This document shows, piece after piece, positions 24,401 to 34,667 of a DNA stretch of 64,000 bases. Source of the DNA: Corynebacterium afermentans subsp. lipophilum (lineage in GTDB: Bacteria > Actinomycetota > Actinomycetes > Mycobacteriales > Mycobacteriaceae); NCBI RefSeq assembly GCF_030408375.1, contig NZ_CP046530.1, positions 2,108,001 through 2,172,000 of the forward strand, given 5' to 3'. Position 1 is the first letter of the stretch. Each line of letters begins with the position of its first letter. The notes beneath the pieces were generated by a model. That model was not told the origin of the DNA, made no database searches, and was given only the letters and a program-made list of their open reading frames with translations. A program made the position numbers and the translations under genes.

Positions 24401-27400
24401 CGCTTCCCCTCAATCCATGCGTTCATATGCTTTCCGACGATCCCCACCGCCGGCTCGTCCACCACCGCGAGGTGGTCGCCGGGCAAGTGGACGATAGTCA
24501 GGTCGTCCACGATAGCGCCCCAGCCGCCGTCCTCGTCGATGTGCGCGTAGTTCGGCTCGAGCTGGATCGCACCGTCGTGCATGCGCTCGGAGCGGAACAG
24601 CAGCACCGGCACGTTCACATCCGCCCAGCGGGTGAAGTCGAGGTGGTTGAGGATTTGGTTGTCCACGAAGGACGCCCGCTGGTGCTCAAGCACACCGGCC
24701 GCTAATCCGTGCTCGGAGGCGTCGGTGGTGGCCAAAAACTCGGTGAGCATCGTCAGCAGCGCGTCTTCGCCGGCGGTCTCCAGCAGCTCGTACGGCACGT
24801 CGAACTCGAGACCGTAGGTCTCCTTGGCAAACGCGGCGTAGCGGCCCCAGCGCGCCTTCGTCTCCTCGAGCGTGTCCGGGATCGGCTCGGACGGCTGAGT
24901 AGTGTCTAGAAGCGCGATGTAGTCGATCTTGTCGTTGCCCAGCTGGTGCGCGACCTCGTAGGCCAGCGCACCGCCAAACGACCAGCCGGCGAGGACAACC
25001 TTGCTTCCGTCGGCGATACGCTCAATGTCCTTGACGTACTCGGCGGCGCGCTCCTCCAGGGAGCCCTCGAGGCGCTCGACGCCGTAGACCGGCACGTCGT
25101 CGCTGAGCCTGCGCGCGAGCGGCGCGTACACCGACGAGGACCCGCCGGCCGGGTGGAAGACGAACACCGGGTTGGCGGTGCCGTCGCGGAAGACGCGGAT
25201 GTTGCCGTCCACCGGCGTCTCCAGTCCTTCGCGCACGAGGTTCGCCAGCGGCTCGAGCGTCTCAGCACCCAGGACGTCGTCCGCGGTGACCTCGATGCCG
25301 GAGCGCTCAGTGAGGTGGGCGGCGATCTCGCCTGCCTGCTCCTTGCTAATCGACGGCAACGCCGACGTCACACCAGCCGCCGCGGCACCAGCGTGCTTCG
25401 CCCACGCACCGAAGACCATGCGCTCGGAAGCGTCGCGCGGGGCAACGCCCACGCCCTGGGTCTTCTCGGCGGCGGCCGCCGGGTCGCGCGCCTCATCGTT
25501 GTACGCCAGCGGTTGCGGCTCGTCGGTGCGGCCGGCGACGGCGTCTTCGACGATGCGGATCACGTCGGCGACGGAGGCGTCGCGAAGCGTTTGCACCTGC
25601 AGCGGCGGGATCTGGAAGTCGTTCTCCACGCGGTTTTTGATGCGCATGCCCATCAGGGAGTCCAGGCCGAGGTCGATCAGCGGCAGCTCGTCGGGCAGGT
25701 CTGCGGCGTCGTAGCCCATGGATTCGGAGACGATGTCGCGCAGACGGTCCTCCACCGATTCGCCGGAGTTCGGGTCCCAGCGCACAGCGTCATCGGTGTC
25801 ATCGGTGTCATCGGCGTCGGCGGTGTCGTTGGTGCCGGCATCGTCCGAAGGTTCGTCGTCACGCGGTTGCTCCATGACACCCTGCACCGGAGCGCGGTCG
25901 ATGGTGGAAGCGAAACCCTCTGCCACCAGCGTGGAACCGTCGTACACCTTGACGGACACCCCGCCGAGCGAGGAGGCGACGATGGTGGTCACCTCGCCGT
26001 CCGCGGGCAGGTAGCCGTGCTCCTCGGTAGCCACCACGCGCGCGTTCGGCGAGACCTCGGCGGCGGCGGACTCGATGAGTTGGTGCGGGCTGAAGATCTG
26101 GTCGGCGGCGGTGGAAAACGCCACCTCGCCGCCCGGCAGGCGCACGCGCGAGCCCAAAAGCGACGCGCGCGAGGACGACGGGCGCGCCGGCGTCCAGTGG
26201 TCCACCTGCCTGAACACGGTCTTCGGCGCCTGCACCACTTCACCCGCGCCGTAGAACGCGCCGAAGTCCACGCCCATGCCGTTGACGTACAGTTTCGCGG
26301 CGAGGTCTAAAAGCGATTCCAGCTCGTCCACCTTGCGCTTGGTGGTGTACAGCAGCTGCGCGTCCGGCTTGCCGGCGGCGAACGCGGTGTTCATCATGCC
26401 CATTAGCGCAACCGGGTTCGGGGTGATTTCCACGAGCGTGGTGTGGCCGGCGTTGAACGCGGCTTCGGTGGCGTCCTGGAAATACACCGGCTGGCGGGTC
26501 ATGCGCAGGAAGTACTTGTCGTCGTGGACGGTCTGGCCGGGCTGGTACACCTCACCGCGGTCCACGGAGGAAAACAGCGGCACGCGCAACGGCCGCGCGT
26601 TAAGGCCTGCGATTTCGCCGGCGAGGTCGCCCATGATCGGGTCGAGGGCGCTGGTGTGGCCGGCGCCGCGCACGTTGAGCTTGCGCGCGAACTTCTCCTC
26701 GGCCTCGAGCGCAGCCACCACGTAATCGACGGCCTTGCCCGGCCCGCCGACGGTGGTCATGCCGGGCCCTGCGTACACGGCGGGTTCCACTCCACGAGCC
26801 TGCTCATGCTTCTCGACGAACTCCGCCAACTCCTCGCGGGAGAGCTCCACCACCGCCATGGCGCCTTCCTGCTCGGTGCCGGCGATCATGGCCTCACCCT
26901 CGCCCATCAGGCGGGCACGCGCGGTGGCGACGAGGATGCACTCCTCGGCGCTCAGGCCGCCGGCACCGTAGGCCGCGGCGATCTCGCCCATGGACATGCC
27001 CATCGTGGCGGCTGGGGTGATGCCGGCGGCGGCGAGCAGGTCGGTTTGGGCGATCTGGATGGCGGTGATGGTGACCTGGCCGTTTTCGGTGTCGTAGGTC
27101 AGCTCGTCGTTTTCGATGATCTCGAGCATGGACCAGCCAGCCTGGAACTTGACCATCTCGTCCAGTTCGCGCATGCGGCGCGCGAACAGCGGGGAGCACC
27201 TGAGGAGCTCCTTGGCCATCTTGCGGTGCTGGGAGCCGAAGCCGGAGTAGACGAAGACCGGGCCCATCGGGGTGGGCGCGTCGGCGGCGGCGATGCCGGG
27301 GCCGATCTTGCCGTCGGCGACCTGGCGCAGGCGGCGCACGGCCTCCTCGACGCCGGTCGCCTGCACGACAGCGGCGGAACGGCCGTGGTTGCGCTTGGCT

Positions 27401-29121
27401 AGCGAGCGCGCGACGGGGATCAGGTCGGCGTCCGTGCGGCCCTCGAGGAAGTCCGCGAGCACGCCGGCGGCCTCCTTGCGTCGCGACGGCAAAAGGCCCG
27501 ACACCGGCAGCGCGGCCGTCGATACGCCCTCGAATGCGGCCTCGGCCTCCGCGGCTTCAAGGTCGTAGTCTGCCGGGTCGAAATCGGCCAGCACCACGTG
27601 CGCGTTGGTGCCGCCGAAGCCGAAACCGGAAACACCGGCGACGCGGCGGCCGGAGTAGCGCGGCCACTCGCGCGGGTCCTGGACAACCTCGATGCGCTCG
27701 GCGTCGAAGTCCACGTAATGGTTCGGGCCGGCGAAGTTGATGGACTCCGGGATCGTGTCGTGCTTGAGCGCCTCGAGCACTTTGATCAGCGCCACCACGC
27801 CGGCGGCGGATTCGGAGTGGCCGATGTTGGACTTTGCCGAGCCCAGCAGCAGCGGCGCGGCCGTCTCGCGTCCGCGGCCGAGCACCTCGCCCAGCGCGGT
27901 GGCCTCGATCGGGTCGCCGAGGATGGTGCCGGTGCCGTGCGCCTCCACCAGGTCCACCTCGTGCGGGTCCACGCCGGCGTCGGCGTAGGCGCGGCGCAGC
28001 ACGTCCACCTGCGCCTCCGGGTTCGGGGCGGTGAGCCCGTTGGAGTGGCCGTCGGAGTTCGTCGCCGAGCCCTTGATCACGGCGAGGATGGTATCGCCGT
28101 CGCGCATGGCGTCCTCGACGCGCTTGAGCACCACAAAGCCCGCGGCGTCGGCGCGGACGATGCCGTCGGCGTCGTCGGAGAACGCGTGGATGCGCCCGGT
28201 CGGCGAGATCACGCCGAGCTCGGAAAACGCCAGCGACGCGAACGGGTTGGCCAGGATGTTCACGCCGCCGGCCAGGGCGACGTCGGCCTCGCCGTCGCGA
28301 AGCGCACGCACCGCGTGGTGCACCGACACCAGCGACGAGGAGCACGCGGTGTCGACGTTCATCGACGGCCCGCGGAAGTCGAACGCGTAGGAGATGCGGT
28401 TCGGGATCACGGCCGAGGACGCGCCCGTCAGCGCGTACGGGTGCGCCTCGTTCGGGTCGGCGGCGATGAGCATGCCGTAGTCGTTGTTCGACGAGCCCAC
28501 GAACACGCCGACGGGTTCGCCGCGCAGCTCGCTGGGCGCCAGGCCGGCGTCCTCGAGCGCTTCCCACGCCACCTCGAGCATGATGCGCTGCTGCGGGTCC
28601 ATGTTCTGCGCCTCGAGCGGGGAGATACCGAAGAACTCGTGGTCGAAAGACGCGATGCCGTCCATGTACCCGCCGTCGATGTTCTCCTCGGCCATCTTGG
28701 TGCGCACTACCGGGTCGCCCAGGTATTCGTCCCAGCGGAGCGGGGGAAGGGGGCCGGTGGCGGAGCGGCCGTCGATAAGCAGTTGCCAGAACTCGTCGTT
28801 GTTTTTCGCGCCCGGGAAGCGGCCTGCGGAACCCACGATCGCGATGTCGTGGGAGCTCGTTGCTTCTCGACGTTCAACCTTCGGCGCCTCCTGCCTCTGC
28901 GCAAGGAGCGCCTTGGCCAGCGCCGCGATGGTCGGGTACTGGTAGGCGACGGTGGGATCGACCCGGCGGCCGAGCTTCTTTTCCAGCTCGCCGGAGAGGA
29001 TCACCGCATCGCGGGATGCGAGACCGTAGGTTTCGAGCGGCGTGGTCGGGTCCACCGAGTCGACGCCGGTGGCGCCCTCGACCCAACTGGTGAGCCACTG
29101 GATCAGTTGATGCTCGTTCAT
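24397..29121 (-). CDS. pks13: Polyketide synthase Pks13, mycolate condensing enzyme
   Basis: A 1,574-aa enzyme that condenses two activated fatty acids into the beta-keto mycolate precursor and transfers it to trehalose. Domains in order: N-terminal ACP (attachment Ser in YGLASRDAV, about residue 36), ketosynthase (about 90-520, active Cys in VDTACSSSLVS, later His motifs VEAHGTGT and KSNIGHSESA), acyltransferase (about 610-950, GMSMGE), C-terminal ACP (LGLDSLMGM) and thioesterase (about 1310-1570, AGWSFGGALAYEVAHQ). No ketoreductase is present, as expected. A Thr/Asp-rich linker with short repeats precedes the second ACP. The gap to fadD32 is 35 bases and holds a small GCCCA/TGGGC hairpin. 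Confidence 0.96.
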   Translation of the reverse strand: MNEHQLIQWLTSWVEGATGVDSVDPTTPLETYGLASRDAVILSGELEKKLGRRVDPTVAYQYPTIAALAKALLAQRQEAPKVERREATSSHDIAIVGSAGRFPGAKNNDEFWQLLIDGRSATGPLPPLRWDEYLGDPVVRTKMAEENIDGGYMDGIASFDHEFFGISPLEAQNMDPQQRIMLEVAWEALEDAGLAPSELRGEPVGVFVGSSNNDYGMLIAADPNEAHPYALTGASSAVIPNRISYAFDFRGPSMNVDTACSSSLVSVHHAVRALRDGEADVALAGGVNILANPFASLAFSELGVISPTGRIHAFSDDADGIVRADAAGFVVLKRVEDAMRDGDTILAVIKGSATNSDGHSNGLTAPNPEAQVDVLRRAYADAGVDPHEVDLVEAHGTGTILGDPIEATALGEVLGRGRETAAPLLLGSAKSNIGHSESAAGVVALIKVLEALKHDTIPESINFAGPNHYVDFDAERIEVVQDPREWPRYSGRRVAGVSGFGFGGTNAHVVLADFDPADYDLEAAEAEAAFEGVSTAALPVSGLLPSRRKEAAGVLADFLEGRTDADLIPVARSLAKRNHGRSAAVVQATGVEEAVRRLRQVADGKIGPGIAAADAPTPMGPVFVYSGFGSQHRKMAKELLRCSPLFARRMRELDEMVKFQAGWSMLEIIENDELTYDTENGQVTITAIQIAQTDLLAAAGITPAATMGMSMGEIAAAYGAGGLSAEECILVATARARLMGEGEAMIAGTEQEGAMAVVELSREELAEFVEKHEQARGVEPAVYAGPGMTTVGGPGKAVDYVVAALEAEEKFARKLNVRGAGHTSALDPIMGDLAGEIAGLNARPLRVPLFSSVDRGEVYQPGQTVHDDKYFLRMTRQPVYFQDATEAAFNAGHTTLVEITPNPVALMGMMNTAFAAGKPDAQLLYTTKRKVDELESLLDLAAKLYVNGMGVDFGAFYGAGEVVQAPKTVFRQVDHWTPARPSSSRASLLGSRVRLPGGEVAFSTAADQIFSPHQLIESAAAEVSPNARVVATEEHGYLPADGEVTTIVASSLGGVSVKVYDGSTLVAEGFASTIDRAPVQGVMEQPRDDEPSDDAGTNDTADADDTDDTDDAVRWDPNSGESVEDRLRDIVSESMGYDAADLPDELPLIDLGLDSLMGMRIKNRVENDFQIPPLQVQTLRDASVADVIRIVEDAVAGRTDEPQPLAYNDEARDPAAAAEKTQGVGVAPRDASERMVFGAWAKHAGAAAAGVTSALPSISKEQAGEIAAHLTERSGIEVTADDVLGAETLEPLANLVREGLETPVDGNIRVFRDGTANPVFVFHPAGGSSSVYAPLARRLSDDVPVYGVERLEGSLEERAAEYVKDIERIADGSKVVLAGWSFGGALAYEVAHQLGNDKIDYIALLDTTQPSEPIPDTLEETKARWGRYAAFAKETYGLEFDVPYELLETAGEDALLTMLTEFLATTDASEHGLAAGVLEHQRASFVDNQILNHLDFTRWADVNVPVLLFRSERMHDGAIQLEPNYAHIDEDGGWGAIVDDLTIVHLPGDHLAVVDEPAVGIVGKHMNAWIEGKR

Positions 29122-29156
29122 AACAGTTCAGAGTATCGCCCATTTTGGGCTTTTCG

Positions 29157-30974
29157 TTACTCCGTTGCAGCGTGTTCGCGTTCGGTGAACTGCTTCGCGT
29201 TGACGCGGCGGGCGATCTTGCCTGCGGTGGAGCGGGCCACCCCGCCCGGCGCGCGGAACTCCACAACCTCAGGCGAGATGCCGTGGTTGGTGGTGATGGC
29301 GGAGCGGATGGCGTCCTCGGCGGCGGCGTCGCCGTCCTCGGTGGCGCCGTCTGCACGCTCAGCGAGGATGATCAGGCGCTCCACGTCGTCGCCCGGCACG
29401 GCGAATGCGGCGACGGAGTCCTTGCGCACATGGTCGGAGGCCTCCATCGCGGTGGCCTCGATGTCCTGCGGGTAGTGGTTGCGACCCGCCACGACGACGA
29501 GGTCTTTCACACGGCCGGTGATGTAGAGGTGGTCATCCAGCACGGTGCCGAGGTCGCCGGTGGCGCACCAATTGTCCTTGGGCAGGCCGTCCTGGAGGGT
29601 GGTGCCGATGGTGTTGCGGAAGGTCACCTCCGTTTCTTCCGGGCGGTCGAGGTAGCCGGCGGCGACGTTGTTGCCGTTGACCCAGATCTCGCCGATTTCG
29701 CCCTCGGGCAGCTCGTTTTTGGTTTCGGTGTCCACGATGGCGAAGTGCATCCACTTCACCGGCTGGCCGTTGGACGCCATGGGCACGCCACCCTCGGCGG
29801 GCACCGCCTTGCCCTGCGCCAGCGCTTCGCGGTCGAACTCGACGAACTTCGGGCGGTCCTCGGTGCGGTCGGTGGACACGAGCAGCGTGGTCTCCGCCAG
29901 GCCGTAGGAGGGGCGCAGCACGGTACGGTCCAGCCCGGAGTCGCCGAACGCGCCGACAAACGCTTCCACGCCCGGCTTTGTCACGGACTCGGAGCCGATG
30001 ATGATGCAGTCCACGGCGGAGAAGTCGTACTGGTCGGGCGACTCCGGCGCCGCGTAGCGCGCTGCGAGGTCGAGCGCGAAGTTGGGGATGCAGGTGTAGA
30101 TGTGGAGGTCGGCCGGGTCGTCGTCACGCCTGGAAAGCTTGTCCACCCAGCGCTTCGGGTTCTGCAGGAAGTCGCGCGGGCTCATGATCTCCAGCACTTG
30201 GCCGAGCACAACGCCGAGGATGGCGACGATGACGCCCATGTCGTGGTGCTGCGGCAGCCACGTGGGGATGCGCATCGGGGCTTCGAACCGCAGCGCCTCG
30301 TTGATCTGGAGCACGTCGGTGACCAGCGCTTCGTTGGTGATCATCACGCCGGCAGGGTTGCGGGTGGAGCCGGAGGTGTACTGCAAAAAGCAGATGGCGC
30401 CGGCGGTGTCCTCGCCCTCGACCGGGGCGATGGGCTGCCACGACTCCGCGAGCGTGTCCGGCAGGGAGTCCGCGGCGAGGATGCGGGGGCGCTCCGCACC
30501 TGGCCGGTCGGCGAAGTAGGCGCGCACGGCCGGGGCGCCGGCGGAGTTGGTCACCACGAGCCGCACGTTGGCGTCGTTTAGCACGGCGCGCAGGTGGGCT
30601 TCATGGCCGGGCTCGTTCGGGTCGTACAGCGGCACCGGCACCAGGCCGGCGTATAGCGCGCCCATGAACGCGAAGAGGTATTCGGCGGAGTTCGGAGCCA
30701 TGATCGCCACGCGCTCCCCCGGCTCACCTACTTGCGCGAGACGCGCAGCGACGGCTTTGATGCGGGTGTTGACCTGGGTGCGGGTGAACTCGCGGACCTC
30801 GCCCTCCGGGTTGGAGGTGTAGTCCCAGTCGCGGATGTTCAACGCGTCGCCGCCGCCGGCGGCGAGGTGGGCTTGGTAGATTGTCTCGCTCAGGCGTGGG
30901 AGGGTGAAGTTCTCTGGGAGCGCGATTTTGCCTTCGTCGTCGAAAAATTGCGCGATGAGTTGCTGAAGATCCAT
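29157..30974 (-). CDS. fadD32: Long-chain fatty acyl-AMP ligase FadD32
   Basis: A 605-aa adenylating enzyme that activates the meromycolate-equivalent fatty acid as acyl-AMP and loads it on Pks13. The AMP-binding P-loop is ICFLQYTSGSTRNPAG. YGLAETTLLVS and the WCATGDLG/RVKDLVVVAGRNHYPQD region near the C-terminal domain are typical of the FAAL group. AAAGGAG before the ATG at 30974 fixes the start; an in-frame codon eight residues upstream lacks a ribosome site. It is first in the mycolate condensation operon and follows the cutinase-like gene by 36 bases. Confidence 0.95.
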   Translation of the reverse strand: MDLQQLIAQFFDDEGKIALPENFTLPRLSETIYQAHLAAGGGDALNIRDWDYTSNPEGEVREFTRTQVNTRIKAVAARLAQVGEPGERVAIMAPNSAEYLFAFMGALYAGLVPVPLYDPNEPGHEAHLRAVLNDANVRLVVTNSAGAPAVRAYFADRPGAERPRILAADSLPDTLAESWQPIAPVEGEDTAGAICFLQYTSGSTRNPAGVMITNEALVTDVLQINEALRFEAPMRIPTWLPQHHDMGVIVAILGVVLGQVLEIMSPRDFLQNPKRWVDKLSRRDDDPADLHIYTCIPNFALDLAARYAAPESPDQYDFSAVDCIIIGSESVTKPGVEAFVGAFGDSGLDRTVLRPSYGLAETTLLVSTDRTEDRPKFVEFDREALAQGKAVPAEGGVPMASNGQPVKWMHFAIVDTETKNELPEGEIGEIWVNGNNVAAGYLDRPEETEVTFRNTIGTTLQDGLPKDNWCATGDLGTVLDDHLYITGRVKDLVVVAGRNHYPQDIEATAMEASDHVRKDSVAAFAVPGDDVERLIILAERADGATEDGDAAAEDAIRSAITTNHGISPEVVEFRAPGGVARSTAGKIARRVNAKQFTEREHAATE

Positions 30975-31010
30975 ACCCGTAACTCCTTTGCGGGGCAAAA
31001 TTATTTTGGA

Positions 31011-31967
31011 CTACAAACTTTCTACCACGTTCTGGACCCAACCTACAGTCCATTCCGGCGTGGTGGTCCCGGGAATGACGGCCGGATTGGTCGCGTACAT
31101 GGCGTGATTGCCGTTCGCCGCGATGAGCGCGTGGGCCCGGTCGATGGCGTTGCCCACTCCCTTCGGCGCGTCGCAGACCGTGTCGTCCGGCGCGCAAATC
31201 TCAAACGCGCGGTCCTCCACCAGGCCGAAGCCGCCGGGTCGCGGGCCGGTCATGGTCGCGCCCGGGGTAACCCGGTCCACCAGCGCCTGCAGCGGCTGCA
31301 TGACAATCTCCGCGCCCACGCCTGCGACCTCGGCACCGGGGTTGACGCCCACGCCGTTTTCGCGCCGGCCGTCCGCAATCATCACCGCGCCCAGCAGCCG
31401 CTCCGGGTCGATCGGCCCTTCACTGTTGCCGATCTTCGACGCCACGTCGCCCACGATCACCGCGCCCTGGGAGAACCCGGCGACGATGAACTTCGTCGAC
31501 GGACATGTTTCCGCCACAAACCGCAGCTCGCCGGAAAGCTTCGCGGTCCCTTCGGCGCGCGAGTCGTCGTACGTCATCTCGGCGCGGCCGTGCGCGGTCT
31601 GGATGTTCCTGAACTGCGCGGTGTACGGCACCGTGAACACACGCACGTGGTTGATGTCGTACATCTGCTGCAGCGGCTGAGTAATGGAGAGCATGAAGCT
31701 CGCCGGGTTGGCTGCCGGGGCAAACGGGTCATCGTCCGCCGCGGACTCCCAGGTGCCGGGCACGGAGACGAACTCGACCGCGGGGCACCAGTCCGGCTCC
31801 GAGGCTTGGGTCTCCGACGGGGAGGTAGGAGCCTCCGAGGTGGCCACCGGCCCGTCCGCCGACGGCAGCCCGGTCTCGCCGGAGCGCCACTGGTAGATCC
31901 CGAGTCCGATTAAAGACAGCACCACAATCACTGCGGCGACGACAAATACGTTGCGCGATCTGCGCAT
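31011..31967 (-). CDS. Cutinase-family envelope esterase (Rv3802c-like)
   Basis: A 318-aa protein with an N-terminal membrane anchor (VFVVAAVIVVLSLIGLGIYQW), a short Ser/Thr/Pro linker and an alpha/beta-hydrolase domain. The nucleophile Ser lies in FIVAGFSQGAVIVGDVAS, with a catalytic Asp likely in CAPDDTVCD and a His near ALIAANGNHAMY. The two cysteines around CAPDDTVC fit cutinases. The Mycobacterium homologue Rv3802c is an essential phospholipase/thioesterase beside fadD32, and the same neighbour is found here. Its physiological substrate is unsettled; a role in mycolate or phospholipid turnover is inferred. Confidence 0.88.
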   Translation of the reverse strand: MRRSRNVFVVAAVIVVLSLIGLGIYQWRSGETGLPSADGPVATSEAPTSPSETQASEPDWCPAVEFVSVPGTWESAADDDPFAPAANPASFMLSITQPLQQMYDINHVRVFTVPYTAQFRNIQTAHGRAEMTYDDSRAEGTAKLSGELRFVAETCPSTKFIVAGFSQGAVIVGDVASKIGNSEGPIDPERLLGAVMIADGRRENGVGVNPGAEVAGVGAEIVMQPLQALVDRVTPGATMTGPRPGGFGLVEDRAFEICAPDDTVCDAPKGVGNAIDRAHALIAANGNHAMYATNPAVIPGTTTPEWTVGWVQNVVESL

Positions 31968-31991
31968 GAGCCCAGGCTCCCTTCTGTGCTG

Positions 31992-32483
31992 CTAGGAGCA
32001 GAGGTTGGCGCGGGCGGAGTCGCTGATCAGCGCCGCCACGCCTGCCGCGTCCATGTCGGTGCGGCGTTGCTCCACAAGCTGGCCTGCCACCGCGTCGCGG
32101 GTGATCAGGTTGTCCGCGCACACCGTAGCGCCGGTAGCTGTGAGCTGGTCTTCAATCCCGTCGACGTTGACTCCGCTTTCCCTTAGGGTGGCCAGGTAGG
32201 CCTCTTCCTGCGGGGAGAAGGCGCTGGCCTGCTGCGGCACGTCGGTCACCTCGCGGGCCGGCTGGTCGTCGACGCGTTTGCTTTGCGACGACACCACAGC
32301 CGACGACGACGGAGCCTCCGACGTTTCTGTCGTTTCCGTAGTTTCCGTCTCGGATTCGGTTTCAGCCTCAGAGGCCACCGTCGGAGTGTCGGTCACGTCG
32401 TCCGAGTCCACGGTGGCGCCTCCGCAGGCCGCCACGGCGACGGCGGTAGCGGCCGTCGCAAAGCAGAATGCAACCTTGCGCAC
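31992..32483 (-). CDS. DUF732-type lipoprotein
   Basis: A 163-aa protein with a lipoprotein signal (Cys20 in VAVAACGG) and a low-complexity acidic Glu/Thr/Ser linker of about 60 residues. The small helical C-terminal domain (FSPQEEAYLATLRESGVNVDGIEDQLTATGATVCADNL...NLCS) has the two cysteines usual in DUF732. Function is unknown. Its GTG start shares one base with the cmt1 stop (TAGTG), so it is translated with the mycolyltransferase. It fills the place between the cutinase-like and mycolyltransferase genes known from C. glutamicum. Confidence 0.78.
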   Translation of the reverse strand: MRKVAFCFATAATAVAVAACGGATVDSDDVTDTPTVASEAETESETETTETTETSEAPSSSAVVSSQSKRVDDQPAREVTDVPQQASAFSPQEEAYLATLRESGVNVDGIEDQLTATGATVCADNLITRDAVAGQLVEQRRTDMDAAGVAALISDSARANLCS

Positions 32484-34438
32484 TAGTTCTTCCTCACATC
32501 AACACGGCCGTTGACCTGCTGAATCGTGCCGTTCTGGAAGTCGATTGTCAGGCCGCCCGCCGGAATCTTCTCCATGTCCTTGACCGGCCAGCCCAGCTCA
32601 CCCTGCTCGTAGCCGCGCTTGCCCCACTCGTCGAAGATGTCGCCGGTGAGGATGGTGTGCGCGCCCGTAGCCGCGGACCAGTAGATATTGCCGTGCTCGA
32701 ATGGCTGGAAGAAGCCGCCCTTGACCGCGATCTCGTTGCCGGTCGGGTACCCCAGCTCAGAGGTGGCGGTGCCGATCTCGCCGTACTTCTCCGCGATCGC
32801 GCCGTGAACGATGAAGTGCTTGCCGTCAGGGTTGCGGGTGAGGAAGCCGCCCTGGAACTTCTGCACGTAGCCCTCGCCCACCTGGTTTGCCTCGGCCACC
32901 GGGTACTTCAGGTCGCCGCCCTCGTAGCCGTTTTCACCCCATGCGGCGAACATGTCGCCCGGGATTGCGTAGGCGCCGGTCTCCGGGGTCCAGTACACCG
33001 AACCGTGCTGGAAGTGCACGAAGCGGCCCACACCGTCCGGAGCCGGGGTCTCGCCCGTGACCGGGAAGCCCAGCCAACCCGCCGGGCCGCCGAGCGCGTT
33101 GTACTTGGCCAGGATCGCGCCGAACAGCGCGTGCGCGCCGGTGTCCGGGGACCAGTAGGCGGTGCCGCCGCGGAAGTCCTGGGCCTTGCCCTTGGTGTCC
33201 TTGCCCGCGTCATACTCGTCGTTGACGCAGGAACCGATCGTGCCGGACTTGGTGGCCTCCGCAATCGCCCCGACCGGGGTGCACTTGGAGCCGCGGTCCG
33301 CCTCCGGCACCTCCAGCGCGTTGGCCATGTACGGCCAGGCCTGCGCCATCTCGAACTGCCAGTACTCCCAGGAGTGCACGCCCGACGGGCGGAAGCGCAC
33401 GATCGGCTTGACCTGGGTGCGCGAGGCGTAGTCCACGAACGTCTGGGTGGACAGGCGGGACAGCACCTCCAGTCCGATCCCGGCCGGGTTGGCCTGGCCC
33501 TTCGCTACGGACTCCGGGTTGCCGAAGTCGTCGCGGCCCGAGCCAGCGGAGACGTAGACCGCCATGTCCTTTAGGTTCTCGATGCCCAGCTTCGGGTCGT
33601 GGTCGATCCAGTCCTGCGAGCCCAGCGGACCCCACATGGCTTCCGCGTTGTAGCCGCCGGCGTCCATCTGCGCCGCCTTGATCGCCGTGGGCATGCCAGT
33701 GGTGGTGGTGTCCAGGTAGCCGGAGAAGGAACCGACGAACTTGAACAGGTGCGGGTTGCGCTCAGCCAGGTTGACCGCGGCGGTGCCACCCATGGACAAG
33801 CCCACCACGGCACGGGAGCCGTTGGAACGGAACTCGTTGTCCAGCACCGGGATGAGTTCCTTGGTCAGGAATGTCTCCCACTTGTAGTGCTTGCCGTTGT
33901 TCTCGCGCTGCCAGTCGGAGTAGAAGGAGGACTCGCCGCCCACCGGCAGGATCACGTTGACGTTCTTGTCGGCGTAGAACTGCTCGATGTTCGTCTCGAT
34001 GGTCCAGCCGTTTTCGTCGTCACGCGCGCGCAGGCCGTCGAGTGCCCACACCTCGGGGAACTTCGCGGTCGGGTTGGAGTGCCAGTCGCGCGCCAGCAGG
34101 ATCTGCACCTGGATCGGGTGGTCCGGCATGGACGGGGAGTTGATGAACACGGCGACGCGGCGGTTGGTGATCCACTCGATGCGGTCCACCTTCACGCCCT
34201 CGGGCAGGCCCGGGATCTGCGGGCTGGTCTCCACCTCGATCGGGGTGCGCTTCGGCGGGTCGTGCGGGCGCAGGCCGTCGGAGATGCCGCGGTTCGAGGA
34301 CATCTGGGAGGACAAGTCACCCGGCAGGCTCGACTGCGCGTTGGCGGGGCTGACAGCGGCGGGTGCCAGCGTGAGGGCAAGGGCGGCGGGCAGCACCGCG
34401 GCGGCGAGCCGCGTGGGGGTGGTTCGGTTGTCTCGCAT
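32483..34438 (-). CDS. cmt1: Corynomycolyltransferase with LGFP repeats (Cmt1/Cop1, PS1-type)
   Basis: Secreted enzyme that transfers corynomycolate between trehalose monomycolates or onto arabinogalactan. The 651-aa precursor has a signal peptide ending ANA-Q, an antigen-85-type esterase domain (about residues 50-380; nucleophile Ser in VGLSMGGTAAVNLAER, His in SGVHSWEYW) and a C-terminal region of about four LGFP repeats (GWLGFPVTGE, DLKYPVAEAN, SELGYPTGNE, GELGWPVKDM) that should bind the arabinogalactan layer. The ATG is set by GGAGA eight bases upstream; a longer reading adds 21 unlikely residues. Confidence 0.93.
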   Translation of the reverse strand: MRDNRTTPTRLAAAVLPAALALTLAPAAVSPANAQSSLPGDLSSQMSSNRGISDGLRPHDPPKRTPIEVETSPQIPGLPEGVKVDRIEWITNRRVAVFINSPSMPDHPIQVQILLARDWHSNPTAKFPEVWALDGLRARDDENGWTIETNIEQFYADKNVNVILPVGGESSFYSDWQRENNGKHYKWETFLTKELIPVLDNEFRSNGSRAVVGLSMGGTAAVNLAERNPHLFKFVGSFSGYLDTTTTGMPTAIKAAQMDAGGYNAEAMWGPLGSQDWIDHDPKLGIENLKDMAVYVSAGSGRDDFGNPESVAKGQANPAGIGLEVLSRLSTQTFVDYASRTQVKPIVRFRPSGVHSWEYWQFEMAQAWPYMANALEVPEADRGSKCTPVGAIAEATKSGTIGSCVNDEYDAGKDTKGKAQDFRGGTAYWSPDTGAHALFGAILAKYNALGGPAGWLGFPVTGETPAPDGVGRFVHFQHGSVYWTPETGAYAIPGDMFAAWGENGYEGGDLKYPVAEANQVGEGYVQKFQGGFLTRNPDGKHFIVHGAIAEKYGEIGTATSELGYPTGNEIAVKGGFFQPFEHGNIYWSAATGAHTILTGDIFDEWGKRGYEQGELGWPVKDMEKIPAGGLTIDFQNGTIQQVNGRVDVRKN

Positions 34439-34585
34439 GAGTCTCCTACCTCGTCTGGCTACTGGTGTCACAAGAGTATCGACCAAAAGCTTAAGTTTCA
34501 CTTGAAAGTTTAGTCGTGTGCGACACGCGAAGCGTTACGACGAGCCCCTCCCCCGCCCCGGGCCCAATCCGGCCCCAATCCACGC

Positions 34586-34655
34586 AAATGGTGAATCTTC
34601 GATGGTGAATCCGCGCCTCGACAGCGGATTTTCACCATCCACGGTTCACCATTTG
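34586..34655. repeat. Four-copy inverted element A
   Basis: Two copies of ATGGTGAATC, 14 bases apart, face two inverted copies (GATTTTCACCAT and GGTTCACCAT) with similar spacing around a short centre. The whole can fold into one imperfect hairpin with arms of about 30 bases. No T-run follows, and the arms contain no start codon with a usable frame. Confidence 0.65.
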
Positions 34656-34667
34656 CCCCGAAAAACG